DNA of 16,533 bases from Gammaproteobacteria bacterium (GTDB lineage: Bacteria; Pseudomonadota; Gammaproteobacteria; Chromatiales; Sedimenticolaceae): assembly GCA_020445245.1 (NCBI GenBank), contig JAGRHB010000008.1, forward strand, positions 1-16,533. Direction: 5' to 3'. The notes beneath the pieces were generated by a model, which was given only the letters and a program-made list of their open reading frames with translations, was not told where the DNA came from and did not search any database. Every line of letters starts with the position of its first letter. Positions within the stretch are counted from its first letter, which is position 1. Shown in pieces: positions 1 to 9,926 of the stretch. A program made the translations under genes and the position numbers.

Positions 1-141
1 TTCTTTTTCTAATACAGGGGGTCAACAAATTGTTTTTCCAGACATTTTCTGGGCAGTCGAGCGCGGAATCCGATTGTTTGACCTTATGATCCACATACGC
101 AAGCGACACATTTCGTCAACTGTCCAAGGAAACCCCAGACG

Positions 142-795
142 ATGAACAGCGATGTCCCGGACGCAGAACTGCTGATTGCCCCCGGTTGTGTACATTGCCC
201 GGTGGTCCTGGCGGGGCTGACCGAACTGCTCAAGAAGGGCCGGATCGGCCGTCTCGAGGTGTTCAATATCGCCGCCCGGCCGGACGCGGCGCAGGCGCGC
301 GGCGCGCGCGGCGTGCCGTGGATCCGAATCGGACCATTCGAGATGACGGGCGCACACAGCCAAAGCGAACTCGCCACCCTGGTCGAGCGTGCGGGTGATG
401 ACAGCGGAATGCGTGCCTACCTGACCGAAAACCTGGAGAACGGTCAGCTCGACACCGTCCTCGCAGCCTGCCGCCGCAGCCCACAGTTGCTGCGTCCCCT
501 GCTGGCGATGGCCGGTGATCTGGAGACGCCGTTCGCCGCGCGTATCGGCGTCGGCGCGGTGATCGAAGATCTCGCGCCCGATGGCCTGCTCGCGGATGCC
601 ATCGACGACATGATCGAACTGGCGGCCAGCCCACACGTCCAGGTCCGCGCGGACGCCGCGCATTTCCTCGGCCTCGCCGGCAACGCACAGGCCCGGGCGG
701 TACTGGACAGACTGGCGCACGACGAGAACCACGAGGTACGCGAGATCGCCAATGAGTCTCTGGCCGGGCACGCAGCCCAGGACAGCACGACCTGA
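142..795 (+). CDS. Thioredoxin-like protein with C-terminal HEAT repeats
   Basis: The 217-aa protein begins with a short thioredoxin/glutaredoxin-like domain (about residues 8-85). It carries a CVHC redox motif at residues 16-19 and a Val-Pro at 58-59 in the expected cis-proline position (GVPWIRIG). Residues about 105-208 are alpha-helical with HEAT-like repeats, the clearest being FAARIGVGAVIEDL and VRADAAHFLGLAG followed by VREIANESL. No signal peptide is seen, so it should be cytoplasmic. An AAGGA lies 12 bases before the ATG, which is rather far for a ribosome binding site. A dithiol and a protein-binding scaffold suggest redox-dependent interaction with a partner, but the partner and substrate cannot be read from the sequence. 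It is first in a four-gene same-strand run. Domain calls are fairly sure; function is unknown. Confidence 0.82.
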   Translation: MNSDVPDAELLIAPGCVHCPVVLAGLTELLKKGRIGRLEVFNIAARPDAAQARGARGVPWIRIGPFEMTGAHSQSELATLVERAGDDSGMRAYLTENLENGQLDTVLAACRRSPQLLRPLLAMAGDLETPFAARIGVGAVIEDLAPDGLLADAIDDMIELAASPHVQVRADAAHFLGLAGNAQARAVLDRLAHDENHEVREIANESLAGHAAQDSTT

Positions 796-869
796 GTACG
801 CCTTACACACCCCCAACTGCCGACGCCTCGGGTAGACTTCACGCAGCACGCCACCGATATCCGACCGCC

Positions 870-1427
870 ATGCACATGCACATACCGGATCGCGATCAGC
901 AGATCGTCCAGACCCATGCCGCTTTCATCTGCCAGGTGGTGGAACTCCTGCAGCGGCACGATGCCGATCAGATGCTGGCGGCGCTGCTGGCCAACGTGGC
1001 AGACAACGGCTGGAACGCCCTCGCCAACGTGGTGCGACAGTTTGCCGCCGGCAGACGCGACCTCGACAATGCCCCGGATCTTGACGAGGAGGACAGGGTG
1101 ATCGCCATAGCCGTTCTGCGCGGCCTGCAGGACCCAGCGACCCTGCCGGACCCTCATCGCAAGGCGGATCCGACGCTTGCGGCCCCCGGCCTGGCGCATA
1201 TGATCCACGCCGCGTCCAGCGGCAACGCGCAGGCGCTGAGCCTGATCGGGCAGATGGCTGAGCAGATGAGCAAGGTCGGTGGCGACATGAGCCGGGTGGC
1301 CGCGGTGATCCGGCCGATGATCAACGGCGAGCGCGATGCCGAGCACCTATGCACCCGACTCGACGTCCGCGGCCGGCAGCTGGTGCTGCAGATCCTCGAC
1401 GAACTTGGCAAGCTCGGTCGTCACTGA
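870..1427 (+). CDS. Unrecognised 185-aa helical protein
   Basis: I do not recognise this family. The protein is predicted mostly alpha-helical, cytoplasmic and soluble, with no signal peptide or membrane segment. The N-terminal half (residues 5-60) is rich in Gln, Asp, His and Leu and contains HDADQMLAALLANVADNGW. A second helical part (about 108-180) includes MIHAASSGNAQALSLIGQMAEQM and ends in a run of charged helices. It starts MHMH with two in-frame ATGs, so the start could lie 6 bases later; no strong ribosome binding site is visible. Its TGA stop overlaps the ATG of the next gene (TGATG), which argues for translational coupling with the DUF423 gene. High GC and codon choice like its neighbours support it as real coding sequence. 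Confidence 0.8.
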   Translation: MHMHIPDRDQQIVQTHAAFICQVVELLQRHDADQMLAALLANVADNGWNALANVVRQFAAGRRDLDNAPDLDEEDRVIAIAVLRGLQDPATLPDPHRKADPTLAAPGLAHMIHAASSGNAQALSLIGQMAEQMSKVGGDMSRVAAVIRPMINGERDAEHLCTRLDVRGRQLVLQILDELGKLGRH

Positions 1428-1806
1428 TGAATCCAATGCGGCATTTCGTTTTTCTGGGCGCGATCAACGGGTTTCTGGCGGTTGCTTTTGGCGCCTTTGC
1501 TGCACACGCACTGAAGAACGTATTGAGCGCGGGCCTGCTCGAGATATTCAGGACCGGTGTCGACTACCAGGCCCTGCATGCGCTGGCCCTGTTGGCAGTC
1601 GGCCTGATCGGTAGCCGCGCAGGTCACGGCCGGGCACTGCAGCTGGCCGGCTGGTCGTTCGCCAGCGGCATCCTGCTGTTCTCGGGCAGCCTCTACGTGA
1701 TGGCACTGACGGACATTCGGTGGCTCGGCGCAATCACCCCGTTCGGCGGAGCAGCCTTCCTCATCGGCTGGGGTGCGCTCGCCTGGTACGCCGGCCGTAC
1801 CGAATC

Positions 1807-1810
<4 letters not shown>
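1427..1810 (+). CDS. DUF423 family inner-membrane protein (YgdD-like)
   Basis: The 127-aa product matches the DUF423/YgdD family in length (E. coli YgdD is about 131 aa) and in motifs: GAFAAHAL (residues 22-29), YQALHALALL (47-56), LFSGSLY (84-90) and TPFGGAAFLIGW (104-115). Four membrane segments are visible at about 6-28, 47-63, 72-92 and 98-121. The chosen ATG overlaps the stop of the upstream gene and gives the normal family N-terminus; an upstream in-frame extension to 1349 would add residues foreign to the family. The stop overlaps a GTG that starts the methyltransferase gene. The molecular function of this family is not known to me. In E. coli its gene (ygdD) lies next to another rRNA methyltransferase gene, rlmM, so the pairing with an RlmK-like gene here is noteworthy. 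Confidence 0.9.
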
Positions 1811-2742
<932 letters not shown>

Positions 2743-2767
2743 CAGGAGCCCACAGCGGGGTCGGTTC

Positions 2768-4126
2768 TCAGTCGAGCTCCACCCGGTTGCGGCCTGCCTT
2801 CTTCGCTGCGTAGACGGCGCGGTCGGCCGCCGCCAGCATCTGATCGAGGTTGCCGTGGAGTGTGCGGGTGGCGCCGATACTGGCGGTGATGCCAACGCGT
2901 TGACCATCGCTGTACAGTTGAATGGCGGCGATACCCTGCCGGATCTGGTCGAGGCATTCGCGGGGATCGACCATTCCGTCGAGTACGTGCAGGCACACGA
3001 ACTCCTCGCCACCAAAGCGAGCGACCAGCCCATTGCCCTCGACCAGGTCACGCAGGGTCGCAGCGATCGCAACCAGTGCATCATCGCCGACCTGGTGGCC
3101 GAAGGTGTCGTTGATTCGCTTGAAATGATCCGCGTCGATCATCGCCACGACGATCTGCAGTTCGCCCTTCGCGGCACGCCGGTACATCGCTTCGGCCAAC
3201 TCGAAAAAACAGCGGCGGTTGTACAAACCGGTCAGGAAGTCCCGGTTGGCCGCATCGCGCGCACGTCGGATGATGCGCAGCATATCGACGTTCTGATCCA
3301 CCCTGCAGTAGAACTCCTCGATACTGAAGGGCTTGTGCAGGTAGTCGCTCGCCCCTCCCTTGAGGAAACGCGCAAGCGTCTCGGGGTCGGCGGAATTGGA
3401 TATCCCGATGATGGAAAGCTCGTCTTGGCTATGTGCCTTGCGCATCTCCGACACCATCGTCAGTCCGTCCATGCGCGGCATGTTGTAATCGGTGATGACC
3501 AGGCGGATGTCCGGATTCGCCTGCAGGACCTCCAGTCCCTCGAGGCCGTCAGCTGCGCTCAAGGTCGCATAGCCGTGCTGGCGCAACAAACTGCAAAGAT
3601 AGGCGCGGAACGCACGCGAATCATCGACGACCAGCACCCTTGCGCTGCCGTTGTGTGCCATCCGGTTGACCAGTCGCGCGACGTAATCGATGCCGACCAG
3701 GCTGTCTTTCACCACGTAGTCGGCAACACCACGGGCAAACATTGCCTCGCGCCTGGCTGCGTCGACATTACCGGTCAGCACAACGATGGGAATGCCCGCG
3801 CTCTGCACCAGATCGATGATCTCACCATTCGGCGCATCGGGCAGATTCAGGTCGAGCACGGCGACGAAGAACCGGTGAGCGCCCCCCTCCAGAAGATCCC
3901 TGGCCTCGGCGAGGCTGCCCGCAACCACGCAGGCAATCCCGTCGAATGCATTGATGGCAGCGGCGAGCACCGAGGCAATGGCGCGACTGTCCTCGACCAG
4001 CAGCACCTCGTGTGCAGTGCCGGGGTATGCGTGTCGCTGTGTAAGAGTATTGCCGGACGGCGTGTTCACAGTTCGGACTGATTCCCGCAGTTGCCAACCG
4101 GAGGGGTCCTCATGGTATCGGTCCAC
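2768..4126 (-). CDS. PleD-like diguanylate cyclase: REC-REC-GGDEF
   Basis: This is a 452-aa tandem response regulator with a cyclase output. REC1 (about 41-152) has acidic ED at 45-46, phosphoacceptor D92 in LDLNLPD, T118 and K140. REC2 (about 163-277) has DD at 168-169, D213 in ITDYNMPRMDG and K265 in LHKPF; its switch Thr is replaced by Ser (IGISNS). The GGDEF domain (about 290-450) has FLTGLYNRRCF, DADHFKRINDTFGHQVGDD and an intact GGEEF at 372-376, so c-di-GMP synthesis is expected. The inhibitory RxxD I-site position (363-366) reads EGNG, so product inhibition is probably lost. The best-fitting start is a GTG at 4126 without a clear ribosome binding site; a GTG at 4069 is an alternative. 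It is cytoplasmic and divergent from an NtrC-type regulator, 68 bases away. No histidine kinase is in the window. Confidence 0.93.
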   Translation of the reverse strand: MDRYHEDPSGWQLRESVRTVNTPSGNTLTQRHAYPGTAHEVLLVEDSRAIASVLAAAINAFDGIACVVAGSLAEARDLLEGGAHRFFVAVLDLNLPDAPNGEIIDLVQSAGIPIVVLTGNVDAARREAMFARGVADYVVKDSLVGIDYVARLVNRMAHNGSARVLVVDDSRAFRAYLCSLLRQHGYATLSAADGLEGLEVLQANPDIRLVITDYNMPRMDGLTMVSEMRKAHSQDELSIIGISNSADPETLARFLKGGASDYLHKPFSIEEFYCRVDQNVDMLRIIRRARDAANRDFLTGLYNRRCFFELAEAMYRRAAKGELQIVVAMIDADHFKRINDTFGHQVGDDALVAIAATLRDLVEGNGLVARFGGEEFVCLHVLDGMVDPRECLDQIRQGIAAIQLYSDGQRVGITASIGATRTLHGNLDQMLAAADRAVYAAKKAGRNRVELD

Positions 4127-4159
4127 CGCCGTCGATCTTTAACAGATGCAGGTTGCCGC

Positions 4160-4188
4160 TGGGCAGGCGAAAACATCGTGTCTAGTAT
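4160..4188 (+). promoter_or_regulatory. Weak sigma-70 promoter, possibly leaderless
   Basis: TGGGCA (4160-4165) and TAGTAT (4183-4188) are each 4/6 matches to the -35 and -10 consensus, with an ideal 17-base spacer. The predicted start of transcription falls on or next to the A of the ATG at 4195, and no Shine-Dalgarno sequence precedes that ATG. This suggests a leaderless message for the activator gene. The matches are weak, so this is a suggestion only. Confidence 0.33.
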
Positions 4189-4194
4189 CAGCCC

Positions 4195-5550
4195 ATGCCA
4201 ATACACATTCTGATCATCGAAGACGATCCGGCCCTGAGTCAGATGCTGTCGCTGCATTTCGAGGACCAGGGGTATGGTGTGTTCACTGCTGCGGCCTGCG
4301 GGCCCGGCCTGGCGATCGCCCTTGCCGAACCGCTCGACCTCATCCTGCTCGACCAGCAACTGCCGGACGGAGAAGGCATCGCGCTGCTGCCGAAGTTGAT
4401 CGACGCGAAGCCGGAAACCAGCGTCATCATGATGACCGGCCAGCACGACCTGGAACTGGCAATTCGAGCAATCAAGGCCGGTGCCGCCGACTTCATCCAC
4501 AAGCCGCTCAAGTCCGTGACCCTGCAGGCCACCGTGGACAGGGCGCTGGCCGCACGTTCATCAGAGCCGGAACACGCTCAGTCATCGCGCCAAGTACCGC
4601 CGGGCGACCTGATCGGCCGCAGCCAGGCAATGCTTGAGATCAGCAAGCAGATCGCGCTGAGCGCCGGCAACATGGCGACGGTGCTGCTCAGCGGCGAGTC
4701 CGGCACCGGCAAGGAGGTGGTCGCGCGGCTGATCCACCAGCACAGTGGCCGCCGTGGTCCCTTCGTGGCGATAAACTGTGCCGCCATCGTCGATACATTG
4801 CTCGAAAGTGAGCTGTTCGGCCACGAGAAAGGCGCCTTCACCGGCGCAGACCGCAGTAAACCCGGTAAGTTCGAGTTGGCCGCCGACGGCACTCTGTTCC
4901 TCGACGAGATCGCCGAGCTGGCGCCGCCACTTCAGGCCAAGCTGCTGCGGGCACTGCAGGAACGCACGATTGAGCGGGTCGGCGCCACCGGCAGCATCGC
5001 CGTACGTGCCCGGATCATTGCGGCGACCCACCGCGACCTGTTCGCGCGCGTTCGCGAAGGCAGGTTTCGCGAGGATCTCGCCTATCGCCTCAATGTCATC
5101 AACATCGAGCTGCCGCCTTTGCGCGACCGCCCCGAGGACATCCCACTGCTGGCGACTGCGTTGCTGGCAAAGGCCGCACGGCACAACGCCCGCAGCGTGC
5201 CGGCGATCGCCCAATCTGCGATCACGGTGCTGCAGGGTTATTCCTGGCCGGGCAATGTGCGTGAGCTCGAGAACGTTCTCACACGGGCGATGATACTGGC
5301 CCGCGACGGCCAGATAGGTCCACAACACATCCGTTTCCGGGAGCCCGTCGAGCAACACCGCAGCGCACCCGAAGCCGTATCGGGCCAGACCCTGCCGTCA
5401 CTCCAGGAACTCGAGGCCGCGCACATTCAACGCGTCCTCGAGTACACCGGCGGGCACAAGGGCCAGGCCTGCGACATCCTCGGCATATCGAGGCCCGCAC
5501 TCGACAGGAAGATCGAAAAGTACCGCCTGCGGCTCCCGAACCGTGACTGA
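4195..5550 (+). CDS. NtrC-family sigma-54-dependent response regulator
   Basis: The 451-aa protein has the three classic parts. The receiver (about 3-118) has E9, D10, D11, phosphoacceptor D53 (LLDQQLPDG), T81 and K103. The AAA+ sigma-54 activation domain (about 137-365) has Walker A GESGTGKE (167-174), GAFTGA (213-218) for sigma-54 contact, Walker B GTLFLDE (232-238) and WPGNVREL (351-358). A Fis-type HTH lies at about 405-446 (HKGQACDILGISRPALDRKI). Every residue needed for ATP-driven open-complex formation looks intact. It is divergent from the REC-REC-GGDEF gene and lies 171 bases upstream of an ECF sigma gene. That gene has a -24/-12 promoter and a 22-bp dyad, which makes it a likely target. 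The cognate kinase is not in the window, so the signal is unknown. Confidence 0.95.
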   Translation: MPIHILIIEDDPALSQMLSLHFEDQGYGVFTAAACGPGLAIALAEPLDLILLDQQLPDGEGIALLPKLIDAKPETSVIMMTGQHDLELAIRAIKAGAADFIHKPLKSVTLQATVDRALAARSSEPEHAQSSRQVPPGDLIGRSQAMLEISKQIALSAGNMATVLLSGESGTGKEVVARLIHQHSGRRGPFVAINCAAIVDTLLESELFGHEKGAFTGADRSKPGKFELAADGTLFLDEIAELAPPLQAKLLRALQERTIERVGATGSIAVRARIIAATHRDLFARVREGRFREDLAYRLNVINIELPPLRDRPEDIPLLATALLAKAARHNARSVPAIAQSAITVLQGYSWPGNVRELENVLTRAMILARDGQIGPQHIRFREPVEQHRSAPEAVSGQTLPSLQELEAAHIQRVLEYTGGHKGQACDILGISRPALDRKIEKYRLRLPNRD

Positions 5551-5590
5551 GCACGAACCTGCGGTACAGGCGCGGCCGGAAGGGTGTTTA

Positions 5591-5612
5591 ACGTTTCGTT
5601 ACAACGAAACGT
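5591..5612. promoter_or_regulatory. Perfect 22-bp dyad, likely activator-binding site
   Basis: The arms ACGTTTCGTT (5591-5600) and AACGAAACGT (5603-5612) are perfect inverted repeats with a 2-base centre (AC). The dyad centre is about 91 bases upstream of the start predicted from the sigma-54 promoter at 5666-5682, the usual range for enhancer-type sites of NtrC-family activators. A further GAAACG follows at 5615, and a half-site AACGAAAC recurs at 5701-5708. It could also fold as an 8-bp hairpin with a TTACAA loop, but no T-run follows, so a terminator role is less likely. Confidence 0.6.
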
Positions 5613-5648
5613 GTGAAACGGCCCGGGGCAGGCTAAATACAACTGAAA

Positions 5649-5661
5649 TTTCAATTGGTTA
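5649..5661 (+). promoter_or_regulatory. IHF-like site
   Basis: TTTCAATTGGTTA matches the IHF consensus WATCARNNNNTTR at every defined position except one (T for A at position 2). It lies in the only AT-rich stretch between the 22-bp dyad and the -24/-12 promoter, where IHF would be expected to bend DNA for sigma-54 activation. The consensus is short, so chance is possible. Confidence 0.4.
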
Positions 5662-5665
5662 GAGA

Positions 5666-5682
5666 TTGGCACATCCGGTGCA
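5666..5682 (+). promoter_or_regulatory. Sigma-54 (-24/-12) promoter of the ECF sigma gene
   Basis: TTGGCAC, five bases, then GTGCA matches the sigma-54 consensus TTGGCACG-N4-TTGCA, with GG and GC exactly the required 10 bases apart. The two departures are A for G after TGGCAC and G for the first T of TTGC. The predicted start is near 5693, giving a leader of about 29 bases before the ATG at 5722. An intact sigma-54 activator gene lies just upstream, which raises the likelihood that the site is used. Confidence 0.65.
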
Positions 5683-5721
5683 GTGGGGTTGTTGTCCCGC
5701 AACGAAACCAAGGATGCCAAC

Positions 5722-6255
5722 ATGACAGCCATTGCCCTCGCACAAACCGCCAGCCTCAGCTCGAAGGGAAACCCGCAGGGTCGAAGCGATGAGCAGTCCT
5801 TCAACGACCTGATCGGCATCTACATGGGAGAGCTGTATCGATACGCTTACTGGCTGTGCGGCAACAGCGCGGTGGCCGACGACCTGGTACAGGAAACGCT
5901 GGTGCGGGCGTGGAAGTCGATGGATCGGCTCAACGACCCGAAGGCAGTCAAGGGGTGGCTGCTGACTATCCTGCGACGCGAGAATGCCCGTCGCTTCGAA
6001 CGCCAGCGGCCACAGGAAAGTGCTCAGCCGGTCGAAGACCTGGCCGCCAGACGACAGGACTACGACACGTCGACAGAGGCGTTCGTGCTCCGCCAGGCCC
6101 TCGACCGCCTGCCGGAAGAGTACCGCGAACCGCTGTTGCTGCAGGTGATCAGCGGCTTTTCGCAGAAGGAGATCGCCCAGCACCTGGGTATCTCGGTAGC
6201 TGGCGCCGGTACGCGGCTGTTTCGCGCCCGCGAAAAGATGCGTGCACTGTTGTAA
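5722..6255 (+). CDS. ECF-type RNA polymerase sigma factor
   Basis: The 177-aa protein has sigma region 2 at about 27-93 (FNDLIGIYMGELYRYAYWLCG, split here by eye, then ADDLVQETLVRAWKS) and region 4 at about 121-173 (ALDRLPEEYREPLLLQ, FSQKEIAQHLGIS, TRLFRAREKM). The domain order and length are typical of extracytoplasmic-function sigma factors. The ATG at 5722 is chosen because AAGGA sits 7 bases before it and because an upstream in-frame start at 5683 would lie within the sigma-54 promoter leader. No anti-sigma factor gene follows; the next gene is convergent and encodes a TPR protein. Control is therefore probably transcriptional, through the -24/-12 promoter. Its target promoters are unknown. 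Confidence 0.92.
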   Translation: MTAIALAQTASLSSKGNPQGRSDEQSFNDLIGIYMGELYRYAYWLCGNSAVADDLVQETLVRAWKSMDRLNDPKAVKGWLLTILRRENARRFERQRPQESAQPVEDLAARRQDYDTSTEAFVLRQALDRLPEEYREPLLLQVISGFSQKEIAQHLGISVAGAGTRLFRAREKMRALL

Positions 6256-6321
6256 GGATGCGGGTCGGTTACGGCCATACCGACACCTGGATGCCAGCCT
6301 CGCCCGTGATTTCGGTATCCG

Positions 6322-6654
6322 TCAACCGGCCGGGTTGTCCAGGACACGCTGGGAACGCTTGCGGAACACGCCCATCTCTTTTGCCGCCTGGATATCCCCG
6401 CGCCGCTCGGCGACCTCGATACCCTGACCCAGCACATCCACGGCCTCGTCATGCTTGCCCGACTCGGCCAGGGCCTTGCCCAACACTTTCCAGGCAGCGG
6501 AATACTCGGCATCGTGCTTGATCGCCTCACGCAGGTGGGTGATGGCCGCGTCCGCATTGCCTATCTTCAGCAACTCGGCACCGAGCGAATACCGCAACAG
6601 CGCGGTGTCGATGCCGCGTTCGAGCATGCCGTGCAGGTTTTCGATCATGGTCAT
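6322..6654 (-). CDS. Small TPR protein
   Basis: This 110-aa protein consists mostly of two tetratricopeptide repeats, about residues 18-51 (RYSLGAELLKIGNADAAITH) and 52-85 (AAWKVLGKALAESGKHDEAV), followed by a basic C-terminal helix (about 90-105). TPRs mediate protein-protein contact; no catalytic domain is present and no signal peptide or membrane segment is seen. The ATG at 6654 is preceded at good distance by GGAGGG. Longer in-frame starts upstream (to 6747) would add unrelated residues and bypass this ribosome binding site. It is convergent with the ECF sigma gene, with 66 bases between the stops, and upstream of speA's 3' end on the same strand. Partner and role are unknown. Confidence 0.85.
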   Translation of the reverse strand: MTMIENLHGMLERGIDTALLRYSLGAELLKIGNADAAITHLREAIKHDAEYSAAWKVLGKALAESGKHDEAVDVLGQGIEVAERRGDIQAAKEMGVFRKRSQRVLDNPAG

Positions 6655-6821
6655 CGCGTTGCCCTCCAAAAAAGCACCGTCCGTACGCAACCACGGCCGC
6701 AGTACGGTACTGCCCGCAGGGTAGGCAGCCCGGGGCACCGCAGGCAAGTGCCGACTACCCTGAAAGATTCAGGCTCAATATAGAAAATACCGTTTCGCAT
6801 GGCGCAGCGGGAACGCCCGGC

Positions 6822-8696
<1,875 letters not shown>

Positions 8697-8849
8697 GACG
8701 ACCCCTTTCACGGACTGGGTCCGGATTATCGGGGATTTGCGTGCGCGGCGCACCGCCGAATGGCGTCGACCCGGGTCCTGGTTGCCGCCCGCAGCTGACA
8801 CGGTTAAGGTGCGCCGCATCCGATGCCAGCCAACCACGGAGCCAGCACC

Positions 8850-9719
8850 ATGTCCCTGAACGACGAGTGGATCACCGAGATCTGTGACGACTATGGTTCG
8901 GCCTTTTCGCTGAAGGGTCGCGGCCGCGTGTTCGAGCAGCAGTCGCCGTTTCAGAAGGTCGAGGTGTTCGACACCACCAGCTACGGCAAGCTGATGCTGA
9001 TCGATGGCTGCACCATGGTCAGCTCGCGCGACAACTTCCTCTATCACGAGATGATGAGTCACCCGGTGCTGTTCAGCCACCGGGCGCCGCGACGCGTGGC
9101 CATTATCGGCGGCGGTGACTGCGGCACCCTGCGCGAGGTGCTCAAGCACCCGGAGGTCGAGCATGCAGTGCAGATCGACATCGACGAGGTGGTGACGCGC
9201 GCCGCTGAACTGCACTTTCCCGAACTTTGCGCATCCAACGCCGACCCGCGCGCCGAGCTGTTGTTTATCGACGGCATCCAGTGGATGAAAGACGCCGCGC
9301 CCAACTCACTGGATGTGATCATCGTCGACTCGACCGACCCGATCGGTCCCGGCGAAGTGCTGTTCACCCCGGAATTCTACCGAGCCTGCCACAGCGCGCT
9401 CAACGACGGCGGAATGGTGGTTCAGCAAAGCGAGTCGCCGCTGATCCACATGGCGATCCTGGAGCGAATGTACCGCAGCCTGCAGGCCGCCGATTTCGCC
9501 GACGCACGCACACTGTTCTTTCCGCAGCCGATCTATCCGACCGGCTGGTGGTCGGCCACGATCGGTGCCAAGAACTGCCGTCTCGACGACTTCCGCTCCG
9601 CCGACGTGGCGGCAAGGGCCTTCGAAACCACTTACTACAACGCAGAGATCCATCGCGCAGCCTTTGCCCAGCCCGAATTCTTCCGCAAGGCGCGCGCATC
9701 CTGGCTCGCGGGTCGCTGA
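8850..9719 (+). CDS. speE: Spermidine synthase family aminopropyltransferase
   Basis: SpeE transfers the aminopropyl group of decarboxylated SAM to a diamine such as putrescine. The 289-aa protein matches the family length (E. coli 288). It shows YGKLMLIDG (45-53), the FLYHEM motif (63-68), the nucleotide-binding GGGDCGTLREVLKH (87-100), DSTDPIGPGEVLFTPEFY (160-177) with the expected catalytic Asp at 160, QQSESP and FFPQPIYPTGWWS (223-235). GGGDCG differs from the usual GGGDGG. The ATG at 8850 is preferred over one at 8823 because ACGGAG precedes it and the shorter form starts like known SpeE. It is divergent from speA, with 153 bases between. No speD or agmatine-processing gene is in the window, so the amine acceptor is inferred. 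Confidence 0.92.
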   Translation: MSLNDEWITEICDDYGSAFSLKGRGRVFEQQSPFQKVEVFDTTSYGKLMLIDGCTMVSSRDNFLYHEMMSHPVLFSHRAPRRVAIIGGGDCGTLREVLKHPEVEHAVQIDIDEVVTRAAELHFPELCASNADPRAELLFIDGIQWMKDAAPNSLDVIIVDSTDPIGPGEVLFTPEFYRACHSALNDGGMVVQQSESPLIHMAILERMYRSLQAADFADARTLFFPQPIYPTGWWSATIGAKNCRLDDFRSADVAARAFETTYYNAEIHRAAFAQPEFFRKARASWLAGR

Positions 9720-9926
9720 GTCCTACGACGGCGGCCGCTTGCGCGGTGTGTGATCGGGTACAACTTTAAAGTCGGCGCCGCCCAGGCCGATGATCAGTGC
9801 ATCGAACGGGAACCTCGACAGGGGCGTCCGCCCGCCAGCCAGCCACGAGGCGCTGTGCTACGCTTCCTGACGCCAACGGGGCGACTGGCCTGAGACAAAA
9901 CAGACCGGCGCTCCTTCGGAGCCAAT

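Noticed and set aside
19..83. Imperfect inverted repeat GGTCAACAAAT and GATTGTTTGACC before the first gene.
   Set aside because: The arms are mismatched and 43 bases apart, and no promoter of good quality is associated with them.
22..849. A 275-codon open frame on the - strand opposite the thioredoxin/HEAT gene.
   Set aside because: It is antisense to a gene with recognisable domains, matches no family, and its composition is typical of a GC-rich shadow frame.
2855..4081. A 408-codon open frame on the + strand opposite the REC-REC-GGDEF gene.
   Set aside because: The - strand frame has clear receiver and GGDEF motifs over the whole stretch; the + frame is Gln/His/Asp-rich without motifs.
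6264..6284. Hairpin GTCGGT/ACCGAC between the convergent ECF and TPR genes.
   Set aside because: Only 6 bp with a 9-base loop and no T-run on either side; not enough to call a terminator.
6740..6754. A second -24/-12-like element (CGGCAC then TGC) on the - strand upstream of the TPR gene.
   Set aside because: The GG to GC spacing is one base too short, which sigma-54 tolerates poorly, and there is no dyad upstream, only a CGTTTCG half-site at 6791.
8697..9215. A 173-codon N-terminal extension of SpeA through the speE region.
   Set aside because: The ATG at 8696 has a ribosome binding site and the normal family N-terminus; the extension is antisense to speE.
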